Source: Lingula anatina (Eukaryota; Brachiopoda; Lingulata; Lingulida; Lingulidae). Taken from it: DNA of 60,000 nucleotides. Below, one piece after another: positions 24,701 through 34,528 of this stretch. The notes beneath the pieces were generated by a model that did not search any database, was not told where the DNA came from, and saw only the letters and a program-made list of their open reading frames with translations. A program made the translations under genes and the position numbers. Positions within the stretch are counted from its first letter, which is position 1. Every line of letters starts with the position of its first letter. The stretch is from positions 306,448 to 366,447 of the forward strand of contig NW_019773513.1 of NCBI RefSeq assembly GCF_001039355.2, in the 5' to 3' direction.

Positions 24701-25254
24701 ACCTAACAATCACTGGTGATTGTTTATTCCTCAGAGCCTCACCTGTTGCTTGAGCATGTGGCAATATATCATTTTCCACATAAATGTTATAAATTGGGCC
24801 TGAGCTGGGATTCTTTCTAGCTTGGCCCATACCGCTGGATTCAGAATTGGCACGAGGCAATGGAAGGCCAAAGCCTGAGATTGAAATCCAAATAAATCAA
24901 TGAATCAATCATCTTATTATGCTTCTACTTTTATTTTATCAGCATTTTCTTGGTCCTGCTATATATATTGCAGTCACGTCCTTGACAACGGTAAACAATC
25001 GATGTAAAAATCTAATAGCTCAAAATTTTTGAAAATTCCTACAACAAGTCACATCAAAATCAAACTCTGAAAACAAATCACTGAGTTTAATGTATCTACA
25101 AACCCAAAAGCTGTTGATAAATTGAATTTCCAAAACATTCGAAATAAATTGAAAACTTACCGCCTCGAGCAATGGCCAAAACAAGTACTGACAATAGGAA
25201 ATGGTGTGAAATATTTCCACCAAAATGACCAGCTGATCGTATTAGCTTGATCAT
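15715..25254 (-). CDS. Polycystin-1-like protein with PLAT domain, short form
   Basis: Exons in transcript order: 25254-25161, 24874-24743, 23599-23421, 23035-22957, 22662-22522, 22363-22300, 21842-21702, 21147-20498, 20267-20090, 19977-19774, 19464-19363, 19191-19061 (or the twin set 18695-18046, 17815-17638, 17525-17322, 17005-16904, 16750-16620), and 16058-15715. All phases agree and give 812 aa. Order of parts: signal peptide (LLSVLVLAIA), short ectodomain, TM1 (LLSVFLIPFLILLPVVMI) with KRRRK, then a PLAT/LH2 domain at about 136-276 (YAYIMTVTTG, AGTNAKIDVQLYS, W-HLDNIKLYD). TM2-TM3 follow (LTLFSLYVNYLLGNILL; FIIAFGVHFVIKLLNCLV), then a Ser-rich loop, TM4 and TM5 (YVLYIIIVLLLCSVFISLFF; ...FEPLKVASVVIY) and a stop. 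TM1-PLAT-TM2 order is that of polycystin-1 proteins, membrane sensors that pair with TRPP channels (family knowledge). GPS/GAIN, REJ and PKD repeats and TM6-11 are absent. Its exact orthology is open. Confidence 0.8.
16263..16263. other. Assembly joint (single N)
   Basis: A single N in the intron between the last polycystin-like exon and exon copy set A. No clear local repeat was seen directly across this one. Confidence 0.7.
16440..18822. repeat. Duplicated block A of polycystin-like exons
   Basis: Near-identical in exons and introns to 18880-21275, with scattered substitutions and small indels. It carries five complete exons with intact frames and splice sites. The blocks are separated by the N at 18849. 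The encoded parts differ at only a few residues (for example LQLHL versus LQFHL, LLEAE versus LVEAE). Confidence 0.9.
18849..18849. other. Assembly joint (single N)
   Basis: The N lies between the two near-identical exon blocks. It is preceded by an 8-base hairpin (GTACAGACACAGATGTGTCTGTAC). Confidence 0.85.
18880..21275. repeat. Duplicated block B of polycystin-like exons
   Basis: Second copy of the five-exon block. Its first exon (21147-20498) accepts the phase-2 PLAT exon correctly, and its last exon (19191-19061) leaves phase 1. That phase cannot join block A's first exon, which needs phase 2, but fits the final exon at 16058. Confidence 0.9.
23811..23980 (+). CDS. First exon of a SAM-dependent methyltransferase (partial)
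   Basis: ATG at 23811 begins METAESFRENLGSLISNGHT and continues through IFIAVGYELKLFDIL and SQEIADASDCKE to a GTAAGC donor in phase 2. The N-terminal helical part resembles animal and bacterial class I methyltransferases with a winged-helix-like dimerisation domain (Rv2258c-like). No downstream exon is present. It lies opposite to the polycystin-like gene, inside one of its introns, between an A-tract at about 23660 and the N at 24351. After the N, the polycystin exon sequence restarts. The placement is therefore suspect: it may be the end of an unrelated contig. Confidence 0.55.
24351..24351. other. Assembly joint (single N)
   Basis: Sequence after the N repeats 23519-23640, including the 5' half of the TM1 exon. 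Confidence 0.85.
24352..24441 (-). pseudogene. Partial second copy of the polycystin-like TM1 exon
   Basis: Repeats the 5' part of exon 23599-23421 up to the N, with substitutions (for example ATGTAAATAACAAAATGG for ATGTACATATCAGAATGG). It lacks the membrane segment and the donor. It is most likely the other allele, left by the joint. Confidence 0.8.
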
Positions 25255-25664
25255 CCTGTTCCTTTTGCGATCATGTCGCTACCAAAATTACCTAAAATTA
25301 TTCAGATTATCGTTTCTATGCGAAATACTTGCAAAATCGCAACATGAATTAAAGACAGTGGATTCCGTTTGCGCGCAGTCGTCTGCTTATGACGTCATAT
25401 CAAAGGCGATGCTAAAAGTAGGAACGTAAAGAAAATTACTTGATAATTTCAAATGAACGTTATCTGTTAAGTGAATTAAAAAAATCGTACAGTGAAAAAA
25501 ATGTAGCTTAAAATTTTTAATATATTACACTTTCTTATAAAGAATTGCAAATTGTTTTAGGAAATAGCGTTCCGCAAGATTCTTTATTGTCTAACACCAA
25601 AACTCTTTTGCTCTCAGAGGTAATTTTTTTTCTCAAAAAGGAAAAAAAAAAGAAAAAAATGTCT

Positions 25665-25830
25665 GTCACGCCTACTGGAGCTGCTAGGGGGTAATTAAGT
25701 ACAGTATCGTTAAGCAGCTGCAGTGGGCGTGCCAGACATCTAAGCCGCTTAAGCTAAAAATCAATTTAGCGAGAAACCCCTCGGATATGGATCGATCCTG
25801 TTAGGTCGATCTAGGGGGTAGGGGAACACA
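25665..25830. repeat. Dispersed repeat with conserved 'AGCGAGAAACCCCTC' core
   Basis: Contains AATTTAGCGAGAAACCCC, then TCGGATATGGATCGATCCTG. Relatives sharing this core lie at about 6318-6455, 8490-8625, 10840-10985 and 57598-57700. A version with AGTGAGACTCCCCAC lies near 3930-3985, 4545-4600 and 58500-58560. The core outlasts the flanks in all of them. Confidence 0.75.
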
Positions 25831-27131
25831 GTCATAGGGTCCCTAATTTTTTTGTTTGTCTAGAAAAAAGCCGTTGTAATAAACACAGTCGAAGGGAATG
25901 ACAGCATATACATGTAAGTTCTACAGGTTCTACACATACACGTATGCTTATATTCAAAGCCTTAGTGTTTGGTGTAGCAAACAAAAGTTAGAGTCATACA
26001 GAGTGTGTGTGTGCATGTGTGCGTGCATGTGTGTGTGTGTGTAAATTTTAATTTCAAGTTCAGTCGGGTCAATGGTCAACCTGCGTTAAATTTTGTGCCA
26101 AATTAGGTGACAACCCGCACCTAGATTAAATTGTTTGAGTCATGTACTGCCTTATAACTCTGTCAGTCGATCATGCTCTCATCCAAACAGATCTGCTTTA
26201 CAAAAGAGAATTATAGAGTTGTTTGGTTGCTGTGCTATTTAATTGATATGTATAGGTTTTGCGCCATTAAGTACATGTATTTTATGCACAGCGACAGAGG
26301 GGAATTAATTTATATGCAGTGATAATAAGGAAAAGAAGATAGTAAGCAAGTTGCTTGAAAAGCTAGACTGATTGTTCATTGAAATACAGAAATATCGGTT
26401 ATTCTATCAAGCCGCTCTGTAATGTCGGTCGTTGACATGTTTGGTTCACCTTGACAAGGGTGCGTGAACTCACGACCTACTTAGAGAAGCAGGGCACATG
26501 CAGCCTCGCAGCCAAGCGGGTAATAACCGTGAACTTGACGCACAGGCGACGTTAATTGCAGTTTAATTTGTTCGAAAGAATCGCCCCTTTTGCTGGGAAA
26601 AGGTCCACTCTGGGTAAAATTTGATCTAGGGACATGAAGTTTTTATGGGAAAAGGCCCACTTTTTTTAAAAAAGAACTCCCCTTTTGAAATTGCTGGCTA
26701 CAAGGGGCTGTGTTAATCAGGGCACGCGTACCCAGTAACACAGCTTGATTTTTTTCACTAAAAACACATGGAACACATGCACCAGTGATAGGTGTATTAT
26801 ACAGCGTATATAGCATGTGAATGAATACGAGATTAAATGACCTAAAGCTGTTCCACTTTGTATTTTCTAGAGAAAGTCAACCTCACGATAATAAAACAGC
26901 GATAAAAGTACTGGTTCATGTGCCTCCATCATTATAATCATGCAGTGTAGGCATACAGAACGACCGCGAATGCATGAGATTATGTCACTGGCGAATGAGT
27001 TAGAAACACGCAGGGTGAAAATAAAAAGAGTTACACACAAGATACTCTGTTTGAAATCAAAGATCCAACTCTCTGATAAATGGTGTATTGTTAACTAAGG
27101 CAATGGAAGTATATTACTTGGAAATCGACCG

Positions 27132-27146
27132 GGGTCAACATGACCT
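27132..27146. promoter_or_regulatory. Palindromic nuclear-receptor-type site (unit A1)
   Basis: GGGTCAACATGACCT contains the perfect inverted repeat GGTCA-ACA-TGACC, the shape of an IR3 steroid-receptor element. It lies about 1.2 kb upstream of first exon A1. Confidence 0.5.
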
Positions 27147-27650
27147 ACTAGTACAACTCGCACTATGGTAGGCCCTACGCATTTTTTAAGGCCAGATACA
27201 GTGCTGTACTCATTACGTTTTCGATCGCACACTTTATGGAGCATTATTCCTCCTGAATATTGTATTAATCAGGAAACTACCACACTTTTTATTGCATTAT
27301 TTTAGACCCACAAATACGTTGAGGGTCATTGTACGGATTGCTTGTACTGTAATGCCTGTTTGACGTCTTGCCCTCGTCAGGTCAAGTACACATCACGCAC
27401 ATATTCCTCCGCTAATACAAATAGATCGAATCAGACGAGACATTTTTTATATTCGCCTACGCCAAATAAAACCAATCCAAGCAATAAAATGTTTTCCTTC
27501 AATTAAAGCCATGAAATAGTTTTGACAAATAACATGTTCAAAATGACTGACTTTTGAGGTATATAAGTTGCTTTGTACAGGTATTTCTACGCCAGCTCGA
27601 GGACATTCACCCCCGTCTTAAACCTGGTGCAGTAGGAGTTCATTGACTAA

Positions 27651-27658
27651 TATAAATA
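27651..27658 (+). promoter_or_regulatory. TATA-like box, unit A1
   Basis: TATAAATA followed by TAGCGTCACCTA, kept in all four units. It lies about 0.7 kb before the conserved ATG. Confidence 0.45.
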
Positions 27659-28345
27659 TAGCGTCACCTATTTTAACAATATTCTTTTTTAACCTAGTCA
27701 GCTCGTAGCCAGCAGTTAAAGCAGATATACTTTTCATAGCCAATTTATCATCAAGAGCAACAGGAAACACTAGGATTTTACATGTACTTTTCTTTATTTC
27801 CTATACCGGTAGGCCTACATGTACATAAGAGTTTTTCTAAAACAGAGAAGTTTGTTGTTGTCTCTCACGAGGACTATGTATACACTGTACGTACAGTGCA
27901 TGTGTAGAGGAAAACGTTTCAAAGATAGCTTGTTTTGAGATATTTTGTAGTACTTTGCTAAATGATAAAAGTATCAAATTGATGAAACAGTGCACGAACA
28001 ACTCACAGGGAGAACATTTCCGACAGTTGATGTTGTCCTCTTTTTTTAGAAGGCCTATATAAACAAGTACTCAGTATATCAATAATAACCTCCCAGTATT
28101 ATTGGTGAAATCACAGGAGGTGCAAGGAATATAACGAGCTGAATACAAGACTGTAGCAAGGCAAAAACACCGACTCGAACCAGTTTCACGGAGTTTATTA
28201 AATCCAATGAAGCAGGAAATTATGCACCTTCTTGGTAGGATCTGAGACCAGAAGGACAGTAGTGGATCCGGCGGGGACAGGCCCCGGCAGTCCTGCCGGC
28301 GGTCGCGATCATACTGACATAAATCCAGAACAAGAACCCGGTACA

Positions 28346-28487
28346 ATGGGCCCTGGCACAAACAATCGCTGTGGTCGTGGAGCACCTAACGGTTGTGACA
28401 CAGCCAGTACAAGTCGGTCGAGTGAGGGCAAAGACACAGACGCCGGTATGGTCAGCACAATGAGACCAGCGAAAAGGCGACGGTCAG
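28346..28487 (+). CDS. NR6-like alternative first exon A1
   Basis: Starts [20 protein letters not shown] and ends [10 protein letters not shown] with a phase-1 donor, matching the phase-1 acceptor of the receptor exon at 37047. The KRRR cluster could serve as a nuclear localisation signal. Compared with B1, a 2-base deletion takes the upstream ATG (near 28208) out of frame, so this conserved internal ATG is the likely start. Confidence 0.6.
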
Positions 28488-28810
28488 GTTAGTGAAAGTG
28501 ATAGAACGCAAGTCCCAAAAAAGACTGAAAATAATGTAAATTTCATATCTCTTAGGGATTATTTCAATCGAGTGCAATGGTCTCTGCTTAAAAAAATGAA
28601 ATATAACTATCTATGAATGTGTTTGTAACTGAATTGCTGGTAGTCTACTTTAAAAAAAGTATTATGTCACCAGCGGATGAGATAGAAACACGCAAATGAA
28701 AAAAAAATACATCTAAGATCTTCTGTTTGAAATCAAAGATCCAACTCGGTGTGAAACGGTGTATTATTAACAAAGGCAGTGTACAATCATTATTGCTTGT
28801 AAATCGTCCT

Positions 28811-28825
28811 GGGTCAACATGACCT
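28811..28825. promoter_or_regulatory. Palindromic nuclear-receptor-type site (unit A2)
   Basis: GGGTCAACATGACCT, identical to the site in A1 although the flanking bases differ. About 1.2 kb upstream of exon A2. Confidence 0.5.
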
Positions 28826-29316
28826 AGCTCGCACTAAGGTACTTTTTAAGTACGCATACAGCACAGCACAGGTGCCGTTTTCGATGGCACAATTTATGGA
28901 GCATTATACCTCCACAGTGGAATATTAAACACTAAATTAAATCATGTCATTACCGCATTTTTACTGCATTAGGCCCATAAATACGATGAGGGTCAATGTA
29001 CGGAGTAAATGCTTGTGTGACGTCTTGCCCTCGTTAGGTCATGTACACATCACACGTATAACCCTCTGCTAAGAGAAATAGTTCTAATCAAACGTTTCAT
29101 TCTTTATATTCGTGTAGACTGAGCACAACCAACAGCCAATCCAAGCAATACAATATTTTCATGCAATTAGAGCCATGAAATTGATTTTATAAATAACATA
29201 TTCAATATGACTGACTTCTGAGGAATATAAGGTGGTATGTACAGGTATTTCTACGCGAGCTCGAGGACATTCACCCCCGTCTCTAACCTGGTGCAAGTAC
29301 AAGTTCATTGACGCAA

Positions 29317-29324
29317 TATAAATA
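29317..29324 (+). promoter_or_regulatory. TATA-like box, unit A2
   Basis: TATAAATA followed by TAGCGTCACCTA, in the same position relative to the exon as in A1. Confidence 0.45.
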
Positions 29325-29982
29325 TAGCGTCACCTATTTGAACAATATTATTTTTTAACCTAGTCATCTCCTCGCCAGCAGTTAGGGCCTAAAAAGAAAC
29401 ACTTTTCACAGTCAATCTCTCAATGAGAGCAACGGGAACTAGGATTTTACTTGTCTTTATTTCCTATACATGTACATGTACATGTACCGTATATAGAGTT
29501 ATCAAAACGGAGAAGTTTGATGATGTCTGTCAGAATGTCACTAGGGCTATATACACTGCATGTGTAGAGGAAGGCGTTTTAATGGTAGCTTGTTTTAAAG
29601 GCATCTGGTAGTACAATGCAAAATGATGAAACAGACACGACCAAACAACTCACAGGGAGAACATTTCCGACAGTTGATAATGTTCACTTTTTATAGGAGG
29701 CCTTTTTAAACAGGAATATACCAGTAAATATAATCTCCACGTATTACTGGTAAGATCACAAGCGGTGCACGGAATGCTACGAGCTGAATACTAGACAGTA
29801 ACACGACAAAAACACGAACTTAATTCAGTTGCACAGAGTTAATTAAATCCAATGAAGCACAGGTAATTTTACACCTTCTTGGTAGGACCTGGGACCAGAA
29901 GGACAATACATGTACGTAAAGGATCCAGCGGGGACGGTTGCGATCATACTGACATATAGAGCCAGAACAAGAGCCCGGTACA

Positions 29983-30130
29983 ATGGGCCCTGATACAAAC
30001 AATCGCTGTGGCCGTGGAGCTCCTAGTATTTGTGACACGGCCAGTAGGCCTACAAGGCGGTCCAGTGAGGGGAAGGAAACAGACGCCGGTATGGTCAGCA
30101 CAAGGAGACCAGCGAAAAGACGACGGTCAG
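29983..30130 (+). CDS. NR6-like alternative first exon A2
   Basis: Starts [20 protein letters not shown] and ends [12 protein letters not shown] at a phase-1 donor (GTTAGT). It is two residues longer than A1. The ATG equivalent to the longer B1 start is followed at once by a stop, so only the internal start is usable. Confidence 0.6.
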
Positions 30131-30212
30131 GTTAGTAAGAAGAATGCAGGCTCCAAAAATCATTCAAGCCACATGGCAGTTCTCTTGCGGATTGTGAGCA
30201 CGTCCGGGGGGG

Positions 30213-30213
30213 N
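30213..30213. other. Assembly joint (single N)
   Basis: Sequence after the N matches 25788 onward, so the block holding A1 and A2 is repeated as B1 and B2 with an offset of about 4.43 kb. Confidence 0.9.
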
Positions 30214-31564
30214 AGATGGATCGATCCTGTTAGGTCGATCTAGGTAGGGGAACCCAGTCATAGGGTCCCTAATTTTTTTGTTTGTCTAGAAAAAAGCCGT
30301 TGTAATAAACACAGTCGAAGGGAATGACAGCATGTACATGTAAGTTCTACAGGTTCTACACATACACATACACGTATGCTTATATTCAAAGCCTTAGTGT
30401 TAGGTGTAGCAAACAAAAGTTAGAGTCATACAGAGTGTGTGTGCATGCGTGCGTGCATGTGTGTGTGTGTGTGTAAATTTTAATTTCAAGTTCAGTCGGG
30501 TCAATGGTCAACCTGCGTTAAATTTTGTGCCAAATTAGGTGACAACCCGCACCTAGATTAAATTGTTTGAGTCATGTACTGCCTTATAACTCTGTCAGTC
30601 GATCATGCTCTCATCCAAACAGATCTGCTTTACAAAAGAGAATTATAGAGTTGTTTGGTTGCTGTGCTATTTAATTGATATGTATAGGTTTTGCGCCATT
30701 AAGTACATGTATTTTATGCACAGCGACAGAGGGGAATTAATTTATATGCAGTGATAATAAGGAAAAGAAGATAGTAAGCATGTTGCTTGAAAAGCTAGAC
30801 TGATTGTTCATTGAAATACAGAAATATCGGTTATTCTATCAAGCCGCTCTGTAATGTCGGTCGTTGACATGTTTGGTTCACCTTGACAAGGGTGCGTGAA
30901 CTCACGACCTACTTAGAGAAGCAGGGCACATGCAGCCTCGTACGAGCCAAGCGGGTAATAACCGTGAACTTGACGTACAGGCGACGTTAATTGCAGTTTA
31001 ATTTGTTCGAAAGAATCGCCCCTTTTGCTGGGAAAAGGTCCACTCTGGGTAAAATTTGATCTAGGGACATGAAGTTTTTATGGGAAAAGGCCCACTTTTT
31101 TTAAAAAAGAACTCCCCTTTTGAAATTGCTGGCTACAAGGGGCTGTGTTAATCAGGGCACACGTACCCAGTAACACAGCTTGATTTTTTTCACTAAAAAC
31201 ACAGGGAACACATGCACCAGTGATAGGTGTATTATACAGCGTATATAGCATGTGAATGAATACGAGATTAAATGACCTAAAGCTGTTCCACTTTGTATTT
31301 TCTAGAGAAAGTCAACCTCACGATAATAAAACAGCGATAAAAGTACTGGTTCATGTGCCTCCATCATTAATCATGCAGTGTAGGCATACAGAACGACCGC
31401 GAATGCATGAGATTATGTCACTGGCGAATGAGTTAGAAACACGCAGGGTGAAAATAAAAAGAGTTACACACAAGATACTCTGTTTGAAATCAAAGATCCA
31501 ACTCTCTGATAAATGGTGTATTGTTAACTAAGGCAATGGAAGTATATTACTTGGAAATCGACCG

Positions 31565-31579
31565 GGGTCAACATGACCT
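31565..31579. promoter_or_regulatory. Palindromic nuclear-receptor-type site (unit B1)
   Basis: GGGTCAACATGACCT, identical to the A1 site. Confidence 0.5.
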
Positions 31580-32087
31580 ACTAGTACAACTCGCACTATG
31601 GTACGCATTTTTTAAGGCCAGATACAGTGCTGTACTCATTACGTTTTCGATCGCACACTTTATGGAGCATTATTCCTCCTGAATATTGTATTAATCAGGA
31701 AACTACCACACTTTTTATTGCATTATTTTAGACCCACAAATACGTTGAGGGTCATTGTACGGATTGCTTGTACTGTAATGTCTGTGTGACGTCTTGCCAA
31801 GTTGCCCTCGTCAGGTCAAGTACACATCACGCACATATTCATCCGCTAATACAAATAGATCGAACCAGACGAGACATTTTCTTATATTCGCCTACGCCAA
31901 ATAAAACCAATCCAAGCAATAAAAATATTTTCATTCAATTAAAGCCATGAAATAGTTTTGATAAATTACATGTTCAAAATGACTGACTTTTGAGGTATAT
32001 ATGTTGCTTTGTACAGGTATTTCTACGCGAGCTCGAGGACATTCACCCCCGTCTTTAACCTGGTGCAGTAGGAGTTCATTGACTTAA

Positions 32088-32095
32088 TATAAATA
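32088..32095 (+). promoter_or_regulatory. TATA-like box, unit B1
   Basis: TATAAATA followed by TAGCGTCACCTA. Confidence 0.45.
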
Positions 32096-32637
32096 TAGCG
32101 TCACCTATTTTAACAATATTCTTTTTTAACCTAGTCATCTCGTAGCCAGCAGTTAAAGCAGATATACTTTTCATAGCCAATTTCTCATCAAGAGCAACAG
32201 GAAACGATAGGATTTTATTTGCCTTTGTTACCTATAGCGGTACATGTACATGTACATAAGAGTTTTTCTAAAACAGAGAAGTTTGTTGTTGTCTATCACG
32301 AGGACTATGAATACACTGTGCGTACAGTGCATGTATAAAGGAAAACGTTTCAAAGATAGCTTGTTTTGAGATATTTCGTAGTACTATGCTAAATGATAAA
32401 AGTATCAAATTGATGAAACGGGACACGAACAACGCACAGGGAGCACGTTTCCGACAGTTAATGTTGTCCACTTTTTATAGTAGGCCTATATAAACAAGTA
32501 CACAGTATATAAATAATAACCTCCCAGTAATACTGGTGAGATCACAGGAGGTGCACGGAATATTACTATCCGAATACAAGACTGTAGCAGGGCACAAACA
32601 CCGACTTGAATCAGTTGCACGGAGTTTATTAAATTCA

Positions 32638-32920
32638 ATGAAGCAGAGGAAATTATACACCTTCTTGGTAGGATCTGAGACCAGAAGGGCAGTAGTGGAC
32701 CCGGCGGGGACAGGCCCCGGCAGTTCTGCCGGCGGTCGCGATCATACTGACATAAATCCAGAACAAGAAGCCGGTACAATGGGCCCTGACACAAACAATC
32801 GCTGTGGTCGTGGAGCACCTAACGGTTGTGACACGGCCAGTACAAGTCGGTCCATTGAGAGGAAAGACACAGACGACGGTATGGTCAGCACAATGAGACC
32901 AGCGAAAAGGCGACGGTCAG
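32638..32920 (+). CDS. NR6-like alternative first exon B1 (longest frame)
   Basis: Open from an ATG at 32638 (MKQRKLYTFLVGSETRRAVV) through the conserved internal ATG at 32779 ([14 protein letters not shown]) to the phase-1 donor after KRRRSG. This is the only one of the four copies in which the upstream start is in frame. Confidence 0.6.
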
Positions 32921-33223
32921 GTTAGTGATGGAACTCAAGTCCCAAAAAAGACTGAAAATAATGTCAATTTCATATCTATTAGGGATTATTTCAATCGAGT
33001 GCAATGGTCTCTGCTTAAAAAATGAAATATAACTATATGAATGTGTTTGTAACTGCATGAATTGCTGGTAGTCTACTATAAAAAAAGTATTATGTCACCA
33101 GCAGATGAGATAGAAACACGCAAATGAAAAAAAATACATCTAAGATCTTCTGTTTGAAATCAACGTGTGAAACGGTGTATTATTAACAAAGGCAGTGTAC
33201 GCACATTGCTTGCAAATCGTCCT

Positions 33224-33238
33224 GGGTCAACATGACCT
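33224..33238. promoter_or_regulatory. Palindromic nuclear-receptor-type site (unit B2)
   Basis: GGGTCAACATGACCT, identical to the A2 site. Confidence 0.5.
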
Positions 33239-33733
33239 AGCGCGCACTGAGGTACTTTTTTAAGTACGCATACAGCACAGCACAGGTGCCGTTTTCGATG
33301 GCACAATTTATGGAGCATTATACCTCCACAGTGGAATATTAGACACTTAAATAAATCATGTAATTACCGCACTTTTACTGCATTAGTTTAGGCCCATAGA
33401 TACAATGAGGGTCACTGTACGGAGTAAATGCTTGTGTGACGTCTTGCCCTCGTTAGGTCAAGTACACATCACGCGTATAACCCTCCGTTAAGAGAAATAG
33501 TTCTAATCAAACGTTTTATTTTTATATTCGTGTAGGCTGAGCACAACCAACAATAAATCCAAGCAAAAAATTATGTTAATTCAATTAAAGCCATGAAATA
33601 TAGTTTGATAAATGACATTTAATATGACTGACTTCTGAGGAATATAAGGTGGTATGTACAGGTATTTCTACGCGAGCTCGAGGACATTCACCCTCGTCTC
33701 TAACCTGGTGCAAGTACAAGTTCATTGACTCGT

Positions 33734-33741
33734 TATAAATA
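33734..33741 (+). promoter_or_regulatory. TATA-like box, unit B2
   Basis: TATAAATA followed by TAGCGTCACCTA. Confidence 0.45.
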
Positions 33742-34380
33742 TAGCGTCACCTATTTTAACAATATTTTTTTTTACCAAGTCATCTCCTCGCCAGCAGTTA
33801 AAGAAGAAATACTTTTCACAGTCAACCTCTCAATGCGAGCAACGGGAGCGAGGATTTTACTTGTCTTTATTTCCTATACATGTACCCTGTACATAATAGG
33901 GTAATCAAAACGGAGAAGTTTGATATTGTCTGTCTGTCTGTCACTAGGGCTATATACAGTGCAGCCGTAGAGGAAGGCGTTTTAAAGGTAGCTTGTTTTA
34001 AAGGTATCTGGTAGTACAATGCAAAATGATGAAACAGACACGAAGTACAACTCACAGGGAGAACATTTCCGACAGTTGAAAATGTTCACTTTTTATAGTA
34101 GTCCTTTATAAACAAGAATATCTACCAGTAAATATAATCTCAATGTATTACTGGTAAGATCACAAGTGGTGCACGGAATGCTACGAGCTGAATACTAGAC
34201 GGTAACACGGCAAAAACACGAACTTAATTCAGTTGCACAGAGTTAATTAAATCCAATGAAGCAGAGGTAATTTTACACCTTCTTGGTAGGACCTGGGACC
34301 AGAAGGACAATACGTAGAGGATCCAGCGGGGACGGTTGCGATCATACTGACATATAGAGCCAGAACAAGAGCCCGGTACA

Positions 34381-34528
34381 ATGGGCCCTGATACAAACAA
34401 TCGCTGTGGCCGTGGAGCTCCTAGTATTTGTGACACGGCCAGTAGGCCTACAAGGCGGTCCAGTGAGGGGAAGGAAACAGACGCCGGTGTGGTCAGCACA
34501 AGGAGACCAGCGAAAAGACGACGGTCAG
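34381..34528 (+). CDS. NR6-like first exon B2 (nearest the receptor body)
   Basis: Starts [20 protein letters not shown] and ends KRRRSG at a phase-1 GTTAGT donor. It is the copy closest to the DNA-binding-domain exon, 2.5 kb downstream. Confidence 0.6.

Larger units (their letters stand above)
25255..28345. other. Upstream region of NR6-like first exon A1
   Basis: No supported exon. It contains a GT microsatellite at about 26005-26041. It also contains a repeat at 26580-26700 (GGGAAAAGGTCCACTCTGGG) that recurs inverted at about 44500-44650. The conserved palindrome and TATA-like box of unit A1 are listed separately. From about 25788 the sequence recurs after the N at 30213. Confidence 0.6.
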
